This document shows, piece by piece, positions 42,926 to 51,906 of a DNA stretch of 64,000 nucleotides. The stretch comes from Pseudomonas gingeri. GTDB taxonomy: Bacteria; Pseudomonadota; Gammaproteobacteria; Pseudomonadales; Pseudomonadaceae. The notes beneath the pieces are model-generated. The model saw nothing but the letters and a program-made list of their open reading frames with translations, ran no database searches and was not told the DNA's origin. The position numbers were made by a program, and so were the translations under genes. Each line of letters opens with the position of its first letter. The stretch's first letter is position 1. The DNA lies in the NCBI RefSeq assembly GCF_013386165.1, contig NZ_JACAOS010000018.1, positions 283,323-347,322 on the forward strand, given 5' to 3'.

Positions 42926-43805
42926 AACCTTCGACGATGTGCTCGGCCAGGCATTCGGTGATCGGCGACGGCTTGTTCGGGTTGCGCACCAGCATGATGT
43001 TGAGCAAGGGCAGTAGGGGCAGGTCTTCGGCCTCGCCCAGAATCCGCCAGTCCTGGGGAATCAGGCTTTCCAACTGGGCGGTCATGGCCAGGCCCGAGTT
43101 GACCACCGCCATGATCGTCGACAGGCTCGGGCAGTTGTAGGCCAGGCGATAGTCCCGGCCACGGGCGTCCAGCGCATTGAAGGCCCATTGGGTGCAAAAG
43201 CAGTCGGGGCCGTCCATCGCCATCGGCAGGGGCGTTTGTTCGTGATTGGCGGAGTGTTGGGCTTCAGCCCAGACCAGGCGTTCCTGGCGCAGCAACTGGC
43301 CGACTTCATAGCCTGGCTTGCGGGTCACGATGGTCAGGTCGAGGTCCTGGCGTTGCAGTAATTGCGTGGAACCTTCGCAATTGACCTCGATCTGGATCAG
43401 CGGATAGGACTGCGCAAAGCGTGACAGGATGACGGGCAGAAAGCGCATCACATAATCATCCGGCACGCCGATGCGGACCATGCCGACCATGTGCGGTTCA
43501 CGCAAGGTATTGAACACCTCGCTGTGCAGTTTCAGGATCCGCCGGGCATAACCGAGCAGGACCTGGCCTTCGGCGGTCAGCCGCATCTGGCGCCCGTCGC
43601 GCTCGAACAACTGGCGTTTGAGCACGTCTTCTTCCAGGCGTTTCATCTGCATGCTGACGGCCGATTGCGTGCGATTGACCCGTTCACCGGCCTTGGTAAA
43701 GCCCCCTTGCTCAGCAATCGCGACAAAGGTGCGCAGGACGTCGGTGTCGATGCTCGGGTAACTGGCCAATTCATCAATCTCCGAGATGTATTGCATAAGA
43801 AACAT
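42915..43805 (-). CDS. LysR-family transcriptional regulator
   Basis: 296 residues. IDTDVLRTFVAIAEQGGFTK then NRTQSAVSMQMKRLEEDVLKRQLFERDGR is the HTH of the LrhA/HexA-like group, whose members often control motility, surface traits or virulence. A second ATG at 43796 (MQYISEID) is an alternative start; neither has a clear ribosome site. It is divergent from the DUF1127 gene 59 bp away. Confidence 0.85.
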   Translation of the reverse strand: MFLMQYISEIDELASYPSIDTDVLRTFVAIAEQGGFTKAGERVNRTQSAVSMQMKRLEEDVLKRQLFERDGRQMRLTAEGQVLLGYARRILKLHSEVFNTLREPHMVGMVRIGVPDDYVMRFLPVILSRFAQSYPLIQIEVNCEGSTQLLQRQDLDLTIVTRKPGYEVGQLLRQERLVWAEAQHSANHEQTPLPMAMDGPDCFCTQWAFNALDARGRDYRLAYNCPSLSTIMAVVNSGLAMTAQLESLIPQDWRILGEAEDLPLLPLLNIMLVRNPNKPSPITECLAEHIVEGFKL

Positions 43806-43864
43806 TCGTTGGATTGATCTTAGCCCCAGGCAGAGACTTTAGTCATCCCCAACTGGAGGGCAAG

Positions 43865-44095
43865 ATGATGAAAGCTCAAAAAGGTTATCTGTTGATCGAA
43901 GGTGGTTCGCACTCGAGGCTGTCGCCACGGGGCTGGTGGCAGCGGATTGTCCGTTGGCACGACGTGTCACGGGAGCGTCAGATTCTGGCGGCATTGAATG
44001 ACGATGCACTCAAGGACATGGGGCTCAGTCGCGCCGATGTCGAGCAGGAAACCCACCAGCACTTCTGGGACGATCCGATGAGCAAGGGCCGTTGA
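43865..44095 (+). CDS. DUF1127 domain-containing small protein
   Basis: 76 residues. WWQRIVRWHDVSRERQILAALNDDALKDMGLSRADVEQE is the DUF1127 (YjiS-like) motif, an Arg-rich helical unit. Some members bind RNA and affect phosphate or carbon metabolism in alphaproteobacteria. GGAGG sits 5 nt before ATG 43865; an adjacent ATG at 43868 is equally possible. It is divergent from the LysR gene, a likely regulator. Confidence 0.85.
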   Translation: MMKAQKGYLLIEGGSHSRLSPRGWWQRIVRWHDVSRERQILAALNDDALKDMGLSRADVEQETHQHFWDDPMSKGR

Positions 44096-44153
44096 TGGTG
44101 CTACACAAGCAGGGGCGGACTGCGGTAGTTTGCGGGTTCACAAGGAGGCGTGC

Positions 44154-45365
44154 ATGCCCGCAGACCTGTCGTTCTCATTGAAGCAAGCCCGGCGCCTGGC
44201 GCTCGCGGCCCAGGGATTCCAGGGGCGTAAAGCCCCGGCGTCGATCAAGCCGGTGCAGGTCAATCGGTTGATCGAGCGCCTGGGTGTCGTGCAGATCGAT
44301 TCGGTCAATGCGCTGGTGCGTTCGCACTATTTGCCGCTGTTTTCGCGATTGGGCAATTACTCCTCCGACTTGCTCGACCAGGCCGCCTGGAGCCAGGGGC
44401 GCAGACGCACCCTGTTCGAATACTGGGGGCACGAAGCCTCGCTGCTGCCGATGTCGCTGTACCCGCTGATGCGCTGGCGCATGCAGCGGGCGTCCCGTGG
44501 CGAGGGGATCTATCAGCAGATGGCGCGTTTCGGTCGCGAGCAACAGGCGACCATTCGCCGGGTGTTGGCGTTGGTCGAGGAACGCGGTGCCGTGGGCGCC
44601 GGTAGCCTGTCGACGCGTGAGGAAAAGGCCGGGCCCTGGTGGGATTGGAGCGCTGAAAAGCACGCGCTGGAGTGGCTGTTTGCCGCGGGTGAGGTCACCG
44701 TGGCCGGGCGCCGGGGCTTCGAGCGGCTCTACGATTTACCGGAGCGGGTGATTCCTTCGGCGGTGCTCGGGCTGCCGCTGCTCGACGAGGCCGAGGCCCA
44801 GCGCGGTTTGTTGCGCCAAGCCGCGGCGGCCCTCGGGCTGGCGACGGAGAAAGACCTGCGGGACTACTTCCGGCTGGACCCGGCTGACAGCCGTGCGCGT
44901 CTGGCGGAATTGCTCGAGGCGGGTGAGTTGCAAGTGGCCGAGGTGCAGGGCTGGCGCCAGCCGGTGTACTGCCTGCCGGACATCAAGGTCCCGCGCCGGG
45001 TCGAGGCCAGTGCGTTGCTGTCGCCCTTCGACTCGCTGATCTGGGAGCGCAGCCGCACCGAGCGGTTGTTCGATTTCCGTTATCGGTTGGAGATCTACAC
45101 GCCGCAGCACAAGCGGGTGTATGGCTATTACGTGTTGCCGTTCCTGCATAACGAACGCATTGCCGCGCGGATTGATTTACGTGCGGAGCGAGCGCTCGGG
45201 CGCTTGGCGGTGCATGCCGTGCATGAGGAAGAGCAGGGACTGGATGAGGTGGGGATGGCGGCGTTGGCCGTCAGTTTGCGGCAATTGGCCGAGTGGCTGG
45301 GCTTGCCGGATATTCAGCTCAATTGTCAGCGGGTCAGTGCGCAGCGGTTGCGGGGGTTGCTGTAA
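44154..45365 (+). CDS. winged-helix DNA glycosylase, YcaQ-type (crosslink repair)
   Basis: 403 residues. The N-terminal LKQARRLALAAQGF and GVVQIDSVNALVRSHYLPLFSRLGNY, with EYWGHEASLLP, mark the HTH_42 family. YcaQ is the characterised member that unhooks interstrand crosslinks, and AlkX its relative. The QIDSVN and EYWGHEAS segments hold its catalytic QxD and conserved acidic residues. AGGAGG 6 nt before ATG 44154 fixes the start. It stands alone between DUF1127 and the DAHP synthase. Confidence 0.85.
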   Translation: MPADLSFSLKQARRLALAAQGFQGRKAPASIKPVQVNRLIERLGVVQIDSVNALVRSHYLPLFSRLGNYSSDLLDQAAWSQGRRRTLFEYWGHEASLLPMSLYPLMRWRMQRASRGEGIYQQMARFGREQQATIRRVLALVEERGAVGAGSLSTREEKAGPWWDWSAEKHALEWLFAAGEVTVAGRRGFERLYDLPERVIPSAVLGLPLLDEAEAQRGLLRQAAAALGLATEKDLRDYFRLDPADSRARLAELLEAGELQVAEVQGWRQPVYCLPDIKVPRRVEASALLSPFDSLIWERSRTERLFDFRYRLEIYTPQHKRVYGYYVLPFLHNERIAARIDLRAERALGRLAVHAVHEEEQGLDEVGMAALAVSLRQLAEWLGLPDIQLNCQRVSAQRLRGLL

Positions 45366-45366
45366 A

Positions 45367-45396
45367 CCCTTGTGGCGAGCCCGCTCGCCACAAGGG
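45367..45396. terminator. long hairpin between convergent genes (REP-like)
   Basis: CCCTTGTGGCGAGC pairs perfectly with GCTCGCCACAAGGG over 14 bp with a 2-nt loop. It lies in the 43-bp gap between the converging YcaQ-type and DAHP synthase genes. It resembles the common Pseudomonas TTGTGGCGAG repeat and probably stops or protects both transcripts. Confidence 0.6.
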
Positions 45397-45408
45397 GGAT
45401 GCCGCTGC

Positions 45409-46755
45409 TTAGCGTCGAACTTGCTTCAATGTCTCGGCAATCAAGAACGCCAACTCCAGTGACTGATCGGCATTCATCCGTGGATCGCAATGGGTGTGAT
45501 AACGATCCGACAAACCATCCTCGGTAATCGGTCGCGCACCACCAATGCACTCGGTGACGTTCTGCCCGGTCATCTCGATATGAATCCCGCCCGCATAGCT
45601 GCCTTCGGCCTGGTGCACCTGGAAGAACTGCTTCACCTCGCTGAGGATCTGCGCGAAATCCCGGGTCTTGTAACCGCTGCTGGCCTTGATGGTGTTGCCG
45701 TGCATCGGATCGGAACTCCACAGCACCTTCTTGCCTTCGCTTTCCACGGCGCGGATCAGTTGCGGCAGGTGATCGCCGACCTTGTTCGCGCCCATGCGCA
45801 CGATCAGGTTGAGGCGGCCGGGATCGTTGTCCGGGTTGAGGATATCGATCAGGCGGATCAGGTCGTCGGTGTTCATGCTCGGGCCGACCTTGACCCCGAT
45901 CGGGTTGTTCACCCCGCGCAGGAATTCGACGTGGGCGCCATCGAGCTGGCGGGTGCGGTCGCCGATCCAGAGCATGTGGGCCGAGCAATCGTAATAGTCG
46001 TTGGTCAGGCTGTCGCGGCGCACGAAGGCTTCTTCGTAATTCAGCAGCAAGGCCTCGTGGGCGGTGAAGAAGCTGGTTTCGCGCAACTGCGGCGAGCTGT
46101 CCATGCCGCAGGCCCGCATGAACGCCAGGGTTTCATCGATACGGTCAGCCAGTTGGCTGTATTTCTCGGCCAGGGCCGAGTTGGCGATGAAGTCCAGGTT
46201 CCACTTGTGCACCTGGTGCAGGTCGGCAAAGCCGCCCTGGGCGAAAGCGCGCAGCAGGTTCAGGGTGGCGGTGGCCTGGTGGTAGGACTGCAACAGGCGG
46301 TCCGGGTCCGGCACACGGCTTTTTTCATCGAAGCCGATGCCATTGACGATATCGCCACGGTAGGCCGGCAGGGTCACGCCATCGATGGTTTCGTCGTTGG
46401 CCGAACGCGGTTTGGCGAACTGCCCGGCCATGCGCCCGACCTTGACCACCGGACAGCCGGCGGCGAAGGTCATGACAATGGCCATTTGCAGCAAGACCTT
46501 GAAGGTATCGCGAATCTTCGCCGCCGAGAACTCGGCGAAGCTTTCGGCGCAATCGCCGCCCTGGAGCAGGAAGGCACGGCCCTGGGTGACTTCGGCGAAC
46601 TGACGACGCAGTTCGCGGGCTTCCCCGGCAAATACCAACGGCGGATAACTGGCCAGGCTTTGCTCGACCCGCAGCAGATGCGCGGCGTCCGGGTACTGGG
46701 GTTGTTGCTGGATCGGCAAGGCACGCCAGCTGTCGGGGCTCCAGGGTTGGCTCAT
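45409..46755 (-). CDS. class II 3-deoxy-7-phosphoheptulonate (DAHP) synthase
   Basis: 448 residues of the plant-type (class II) family, which joins phosphoenolpyruvate and erythrose-4-phosphate as the first step of aromatic synthesis. LLQGGDCAESFAEF holds the metal-binding Cys and PEP-site residues. VGRMAGQFAKPRS, WIGDRTRQLDGAHVEF, VKVGPSMNTDDLIRL and WSSDPMHGNT, then GGIHIEMTGQNVTECIGG, follow in order with His and Glu metal ligands. ATG 46755 is preferred to one codon earlier from spacing to GAG. Class II enzymes in pseudomonads serve either general aromatic or secondary (phenazine-like) synthesis. No such cluster is next to it here. Confidence 0.93.
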   Translation of the reverse strand: MSQPWSPDSWRALPIQQQPQYPDAAHLLRVEQSLASYPPLVFAGEARELRRQFAEVTQGRAFLLQGGDCAESFAEFSAAKIRDTFKVLLQMAIVMTFAAGCPVVKVGRMAGQFAKPRSANDETIDGVTLPAYRGDIVNGIGFDEKSRVPDPDRLLQSYHQATATLNLLRAFAQGGFADLHQVHKWNLDFIANSALAEKYSQLADRIDETLAFMRACGMDSSPQLRETSFFTAHEALLLNYEEAFVRRDSLTNDYYDCSAHMLWIGDRTRQLDGAHVEFLRGVNNPIGVKVGPSMNTDDLIRLIDILNPDNDPGRLNLIVRMGANKVGDHLPQLIRAVESEGKKVLWSSDPMHGNTIKASSGYKTRDFAQILSEVKQFFQVHQAEGSYAGGIHIEMTGQNVTECIGGARPITEDGLSDRYHTHCDPRMNADQSLELAFLIAETLKQVRR

Positions 46756-46865
46756 CATGAACTCGAGGATTGACGGGGGGAGGCCCATGTTAGCAGCAAT
46801 TAGTGCGTGACCTGCTCTGTCGGCTTGGCTGACAATTGCCGTTTTCCCGCTTGCAAGGATATGAA

Positions 46866-47621
46866 ATGGCTGAGGAGCGCGTGGAGCGTCTGCTCGCCGA
46901 AGTGCACGATGCCTTCGGCATGATTCGAGTCCTTGAAGTGGACGATTACCGCTTTCTCGAATTTGGCGATGCCATTGAGCAGAGCTGCGTGTTCACAGCC
47001 GATCCGAGTTGGCTGGAGTACGACTACACCCGGGCCATGCTGATCGGCGCGCTGTGCCACGAGGAACCGGAGAGTGCGCTGTTCCTCGGGCTGGGGGCCG
47101 GCACCCTGACCCAGGCGTGCCTGCGCTTCCTGCCGTTGGAGGATGTTGAGGCCATCGAATTGCGCCCGGACGTACCGCGCCTGGCCATCGAGTATCTGGG
47201 CCTGGATGACGACCCGCGCCTGTATATCCGCGTCGGCGACGCGCTGGAGTTGCTGGAGTCGGCGGAGTCGGCGGACCTGATCTTCGTCGACCTGTATACC
47301 GATGTCGGCCCGGGTGTCGGCCATCTGGCCTGGAGTTTTCTGGAGAACTGCCAGAAAAAGCTCAATCCCGGTGGCTGGCTGGTGATCAACCAATGGGCTA
47401 CCGATGACGGCAAGCCGCTGGGCGCGGCGTTGTTGCGTGGGCTTTATCACCGACACTACTGGGAGCTGCCGGTGAAGGAGGGCAATGTCATCCTGATCGT
47501 GCCGGCAGACCTCGATCAGGAACTGGACATGCAGGCGCTACGGGGACGGGCCGATGAACTGGCACCGCGCCTCGGGTATTCGTTGCAGACCTTGATCGGC
47601 GAGATTCGACCGGCGACCTAG
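46866..47621 (+). CDS. spermidine synthase-like methyltransferase-fold protein
   Basis: 251 residues. The Rossmann core (ALFLGLGAGTLTQACLRFLP, then VEAIELRPDVPRLAIEYLGL and DLIFVDLYTDVGPG) is that of the polyamine synthase family. The N-terminal tetramerisation beta-strands of true spermidine synthases are reduced, and the gatekeeping Asp motif differs, so the activity is uncertain. AAGGA 6 nt before ATG 46866 gives the start. It is divergent from the DAHP synthase. Confidence 0.75.
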   Translation: MAEERVERLLAEVHDAFGMIRVLEVDDYRFLEFGDAIEQSCVFTADPSWLEYDYTRAMLIGALCHEEPESALFLGLGAGTLTQACLRFLPLEDVEAIELRPDVPRLAIEYLGLDDDPRLYIRVGDALELLESAESADLIFVDLYTDVGPGVGHLAWSFLENCQKKLNPGGWLVINQWATDDGKPLGAALLRGLYHRHYWELPVKEGNVILIVPADLDQELDMQALRGRADELAPRLGYSLQTLIGEIRPAT

Positions 47622-47647
47622 ATGGCCGGCCACTGTTCGACGGTGGT

Positions 47648-49657
47648 TCAGTCGGAAAAGCCCGTATCGAGCGCCAGTTCTTTCTGGCGTTTTTCCGGTC
47701 CTCCGGTCTCAAGGCTCAACGGCGGCAGCGCCTGTTTCACCGCTCCCGGTAGCAACGGTCCCTTGATTCTCGGTCCCGAGCCGATACCCGCGTTCTCATT
47801 CGCCTCGGGTCCGCTCAGGGTGATGCCGTTGGCGTCGAGTTTGATAAAGTGCGCGCCGACCTTGAGAGTGAGTTGTTCTCCCGCCTCGATCACCACCTTG
47901 GCCCCGGCTCGCAGGTGTATTTCCTGCCCGGCCTCGATGAAATATCCCAGCCCGGTTCTCACTTGCTGGCTCTCACCCACCAGCAGGCTGTCATCGCCTT
48001 TCACCTCGACGCGACGGTCCTGGTGTACGGTGTGGTGCTCCTGGGCCTTGAACTCGCAGTAGCTGTTGGCTGTCACGCACTCATGCCGTTCATGGCCGAC
48101 CATGACCGACAGATCGTGTCCGATATCCTGTTGCCAATCGCGCTGGGCATGCAGGTAGATCTGTTCCTCGCCCTTGCGATCTTCAATACGCAGTTCATTG
48201 CTGCCAGCACCGCCTGGGCTGCTGCGGCTCTTGAACACGCTGCGGGTCTTGTGCGCCGGCAACGGGTAGGCCGGCAGGTGGCGCTGATTGGGCAGGCAGC
48301 CGGTAATCAGCGGCTGTTCTGGATCGCCTTCGAGAAAGGTCACCAGCACTTCCATGCCAACACGAGGCAAGGTCACCGCACCATGACCAGGCCCGGCCCA
48401 GCCGGATGCCACCCGTAACCAGCAACTGCTCCGTTCGCCGCTTTCGTCCGAACGATCCCAGTGAAACTTCACTTTCACCCGGCCATATTCGTCGCAGTGA
48501 ATGTCTTCGCCGGGTGGGCCGCTGACGATGGCGGTCTGGGTATTGAGGCGACGGGATTTGCGCGCTTGCAGTGGTGGACGGAAGAATGTCTCCCAGGGCG
48601 TGGCCAGAAAGGTATTGCGGTAGCCCTGGCGGAAATCACCGTCGGCCTGGTGCGGGTTTTCTGCCGACTCCTCCAGCACCTGTGGCTGTTTGCCTTCGTG
48701 GCTCAGTTGGGTCAGCAGCCAGAGCGTATTCCAGTCCGGCTGTGGATGTTCGGCCAGAAGCAGGAAGTGCCCACTGACCAGTTGGGGTTCATTGCTCTTG
48801 CCCGATGCCCGTCGGCTGTCGCTGCGATGACCTTCCAGCTGGCGACGGTTGAGCTGCCGACCGTGTTCGTCGCGGTTGTAGCGACCGGGATAGCTATAAT
48901 CCTCGAGGTCCGGTTGCGGCAGGGAGTGCAGCACGCAGGCGCTGTTTTCCAGTCTGGCGCCGGGCTGTCTGAAGTCGTAGTCGCGCAGGGTCGCCCGGGT
49001 GCTGCGGGTTTCCAGGCGCAGGTCGAAGGCGCTGATGCAGGGCCATTGCGCGACCAGACCGTTGCCCGGTCGGTAGGGCACGCTGCCGGGCAGCCTACGG
49101 AAATAGGTCTGGTCGTCGCCGAACGCCAGGTGATGACCTTGGGGGCTGTGCTGGAAGTGATAGTGCAGGCCATCTTCTTCACACAGTCGCTGGATGAAAT
49201 CCAGGTCGGACTCGTTGTATTGCACGCAGTATTCGCGAGCGGGGAAGGGCGTGGCGAGGTTGAAGCTGAAAGCATTGCCGAAGATGCCATGGTCCTTGAG
49301 CACCCGGGCGATGATCTGTGGCACGCTCTGGTTCTGGAACATACGCTGGTTGAAGCGATGGCTCAGATAGGCCAACTGAGGCACCAACGTCAGTTGATAG
49401 TGCGTCCAGCGTTGGCCTGTATCGCCTTGGCCGATGCTGTAGACCTGACCATGAACACCCGCACCGTCGGCGTTGAAGGCGAGAAAGCCCTGCCGATGCA
49501 ACAGCTCGTCGAGGTTGAGATCCGGCTGCCGGCTGACCAGTTCCAGTTCGAAGCGGTAGGGCTGGCTGATGGCCTCCGTGCCCTTGAATGCCAGGACTTC
49601 CAGTCCCTGTTCGAGGCCCGAAAGAGTGAGGGTGAAGCGAGGTGCCGAGGTGAACAT
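47648..49657 (-). CDS. vgrG: type VI secretion spike protein VgrG
   Basis: 669 residues. The N-terminal gp27-like domain (FTLTLSGLEQGLEVLAFKGTEAISQPYRFELELVS) leads to the gp5-like OB domain (VSGPPGEDIHCDEYGRVKVKFHWDR, then GWAGPGHGAVTLPRVGMEVLVTFLEGDPEQPLI) and a beta-helix needle. The last ~60 residues after the needle (GPEANENAGIGSG...) form a short Pro-rich tail, not an enzymatic domain. It is therefore not an evolved VgrG. The ATG at 49657 has AGGAGG upstream. It is isolated: no Hcp, PAAR, adaptor or recognisable effector gene is beside it. Confidence 0.95.
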   Translation of the reverse strand: MFTSAPRFTLTLSGLEQGLEVLAFKGTEAISQPYRFELELVSRQPDLNLDELLHRQGFLAFNADGAGVHGQVYSIGQGDTGQRWTHYQLTLVPQLAYLSHRFNQRMFQNQSVPQIIARVLKDHGIFGNAFSFNLATPFPAREYCVQYNESDLDFIQRLCEEDGLHYHFQHSPQGHHLAFGDDQTYFRRLPGSVPYRPGNGLVAQWPCISAFDLRLETRSTRATLRDYDFRQPGARLENSACVLHSLPQPDLEDYSYPGRYNRDEHGRQLNRRQLEGHRSDSRRASGKSNEPQLVSGHFLLLAEHPQPDWNTLWLLTQLSHEGKQPQVLEESAENPHQADGDFRQGYRNTFLATPWETFFRPPLQARKSRRLNTQTAIVSGPPGEDIHCDEYGRVKVKFHWDRSDESGERSSCWLRVASGWAGPGHGAVTLPRVGMEVLVTFLEGDPEQPLITGCLPNQRHLPAYPLPAHKTRSVFKSRSSPGGAGSNELRIEDRKGEEQIYLHAQRDWQQDIGHDLSVMVGHERHECVTANSYCEFKAQEHHTVHQDRRVEVKGDDSLLVGESQQVRTGLGYFIEAGQEIHLRAGAKVVIEAGEQLTLKVGAHFIKLDANGITLSGPEANENAGIGSGPRIKGPLLPGAVKQALPPLSLETGGPEKRQKELALDTGFSD

Positions 49658-49814
49658 CCGTTGTGCCTCCTGCAAGGGGAATGCACGGAGTGTGGACCCG
49701 TCGGTGGTGGTGTTGAATGCTCGAAAACAAAATCAGAATAAGGCTACAAGGCCCTGTCTTTAAGGGCTGTAGGGCATTGTAGGGAGACGGGCGGGAGGCT
49801 TGCAGGACGGCGGA

Positions 49815-50144
49815 TCAATAATCCTCCCCACGCTCGGTGATGTCCTTTTCTATCGGCGGTGCATTGGGGTCCTGGCCGGCCGGGAATTTTCCCTTGAGGT
49901 TCCAGGCAAAGGCGATGATCTCGGCGATGGTCCGGTACAGCTCCTGCGGAATACTGTCGCCCAACTCCATCCGCGCCAGCAGTTTCACCAGCTCGGCGTT
50001 TTCATAGATCGGCACTTCATAGTCGCGGGCCAGTTTGAGAATGGCTTCGGCCAGTTCCTCGTCGCCTTTGGCGGTCAGGGTCGGGGCTTGCTGGCCATCG
50101 TACTTGAGGGCGATGGCCTGGCGTGGGGTGTGGGGATTTTTCAT
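49815..50144 (-). CDS. FlhB-like export switch C-terminal protein
   Basis: 109 residues equal to the cytoplasmic C-terminal domain of FlhB/YscU. AIALKYDGQQAPTLTAKGDEELAEAILKLARDYEVPIYENAELVKLLARMELGDSIPQELYRTIAEIIAF is the expected pattern. The autocleavage motif NPTH of full FlhB is not present; residues 3-6 read NPHT instead. Stand-alone proteins of this type (FhlX/FlhB2) can replace the FlhB C-terminal fragment in export switching. The ATG overlaps the fliK stop codon as ATGA, so the two are translated together. Confidence 0.85.
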   Translation of the reverse strand: MKNPHTPRQAIALKYDGQQAPTLTAKGDEELAEAILKLARDYEVPIYENAELVKLLARMELGDSIPQELYRTIAEIIAFAWNLKGKFPAGQDPNAPPIEKDITERGEDY

Positions 50145-51712
50145 GCGGTTTCGTCAACCCAGCGTTGGTCCAGTCGGGTTTGCTTGCCCTGGGGTGGTTT
50201 GCCCTGGTGGCAATCGAGCTCGCTGACATTCAGGCCCGAGGCCCGGAGGCGCTCGCGCAGGTCGCCCAGTTGGCTGGCGATCAGGCTGGCGGTGTAGGGG
50301 CGTTCGGCCCACAACTGGCTGGACAGATTGCCGCGCACCAGCTGTGCCTGGACTTGCAGCGGCCCCAGCGGATCGAGGTCGAAGGCCAGTTCCACCCGCC
50401 ACAGTTGTTCTTTCTGCTCGCGTTTCTCGCGCTTTTCCTGCTCGGGTGGCGGCTCCTTTTCCTCATGCTGGATCTTGATCTGCAAGGGCACGATGTCGTG
50501 CAGGTTGCGCATGGGGATTTCCAGTTGCCAGGTGGTCTGCAGATTGCCCTCGGGGGTGCGCCCGGTCTGTTCCAGACTGGAAAGCTGATGGCTTTGCAGG
50601 CGCGAAACAGCCGCCGCGGCCAGGCGCAGGAGGCCTTCCAGGTCGCCAGCGTCGGTAAGGCTTTGCAGCAGGCGCGAGGGCAGCGGAAAGCTGATCGGCT
50701 GGGTCGGTTCGCTGACCTGGCCGAGGGTGCCCAGGGCGCTACGGACAAAACCCGGCAGGGTGCGGGCGAGCAGCGCCGCGGCGGCGCCCGGGTCGAAGCT
50801 CGGGCTGCCGGGCAACTGCGGCATGATCTGTGCGATCAGGCGCAGCAGGTTGCTCTTGAGGTCCGGTGTCAGGGCCGGGTTTTGCCCTTGCAACAGATTG
50901 GCCTCCAGGAACAGTCCGCTGTTTTGCAGGGCCTGGGCCAGGCCTTTGGGGTTGCTCAACTGATTGATGTCGGGCAGGTCCGCCAGCAAGGTGTTGATGA
51001 CCGCCCGCAGATCGTCGGGCAGGTCGGCGTTCCGGGACAGGTTCTGCAGGGTGCTGACCAGGCTGTCGAGCGAGCCTTGCCGAGCTTGTTGGGTGACCAG
51101 TTGCTGGGCCACCGCCAATTGGTCCTGGCGCGCGGCCAATGGGACCACGCTCAGGCTCTGCGTGCCCTGTACCAGGGCGCTCAGCAGGCTACCGATGCGC
51201 AGCGGTTGCGGGCTGTCGAGGGTCAGGGTGGTGCCGCTCAGGGCGGTGTTGAGCAGGGTCACCAGCGAGCGATAGACCGCCGGCTGTCCGGGCGTCTGGG
51301 GCAAGAGCTGGGCGGTCATGACCTTGCCTTGCAGCAGGGTGCCGACCGGCAGTTGCGTGGTGTCCAGGCGGGTCAGCGCTGCGGCGCTGGCACTCAGCGC
51401 CTGTTGTACGGTGATCGCCAGGTTGCCGGCCGAGGGTTGGGTCACTGCGACACTGGTGCCTTGGGGCAGCGGCAGGTTGCTGCTGACCTGCACGGTGGTC
51501 TGGCTACCGCTGTCGGTGGTGACCTTGAGCAACATCTGGAAGGTCTGGTCGGTTTGCTTGAGAGAGAGGACTTCGGCCTCGGCACTCTGCCCGGGAGCGA
51601 TCAGGCCTTCCAGCGGCGGTGTCAGTTGTAGCAATTCGCTGGCCAGCAGCATCGGACGGCTGTTGGCCGGGATCAACTGGGGCAGGGGGAGGATGTTGAT
51701 TTCGCCTGTCAT
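50141..51712 (-). CDS. fliK: flagellar hook-length control protein FliK-like
   Basis: 523 residues from ATG 51712; 48 upstream codons are rejected. The long N-terminal part is rich in Gln, Leu, Ser and Thr. The C-terminal Flg_hook domain (QTTWQLEIPMRNLHDIVPLQIKIQ, then LAFDLDPLGPLQVQAQLVRGNLSSQLWAERP) is diagnostic. FliK acts as the hook ruler and triggers the FlhB substrate switch. The next gene encodes an FlhB-like partner, so the pair makes functional sense although no other flagellar genes lie in the window. It is divergent from the ccm operon. Confidence 0.85.
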   Translation of the reverse strand: MTGEINILPLPQLIPANSRPMLLASELLQLTPPLEGLIAPGQSAEAEVLSLKQTDQTFQMLLKVTTDSGSQTTVQVSSNLPLPQGTSVAVTQPSAGNLAITVQQALSASAAALTRLDTTQLPVGTLLQGKVMTAQLLPQTPGQPAVYRSLVTLLNTALSGTTLTLDSPQPLRIGSLLSALVQGTQSLSVVPLAARQDQLAVAQQLVTQQARQGSLDSLVSTLQNLSRNADLPDDLRAVINTLLADLPDINQLSNPKGLAQALQNSGLFLEANLLQGQNPALTPDLKSNLLRLIAQIMPQLPGSPSFDPGAAAALLARTLPGFVRSALGTLGQVSEPTQPISFPLPSRLLQSLTDAGDLEGLLRLAAAAVSRLQSHQLSSLEQTGRTPEGNLQTTWQLEIPMRNLHDIVPLQIKIQHEEKEPPPEQEKREKREQKEQLWRVELAFDLDPLGPLQVQAQLVRGNLSSQLWAERPYTASLIASQLGDLRERLRASGLNVSELDCHQGKPPQGKQTRLDQRWVDETA

Positions 51713-51906
51713 CGGGTCGCAGCCTGTCGAAATAGCCCTCTTTGGAGTAAGGCATCGCATGTATAATGCGACGTTGCCCCAAAAGTGTGTCCAAAATAGC
51801 GCAAAAATTGACACAGCTCTGTAGGTCGAGCTGCAAAAACACTTATTCTGCTTCACTTTAACGGCTGCACCCGTGCCGACTTGAACTGTAAAAAGGCCTC
51901 GATTAT

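Noticed and set aside
45490..46773. A 427-codon plus-strand frame over the DAHP synthase
   Set aside because: The minus strand encodes every motif of a class II DAHP synthase; the plus frame is an antisense by-product of high GC3.
50123..51631. A 502-codon plus-strand frame over fliK
   Set aside because: It is Gln/Gly/Ala-rich antisense of the FliK gene without a ribosome site or homology.
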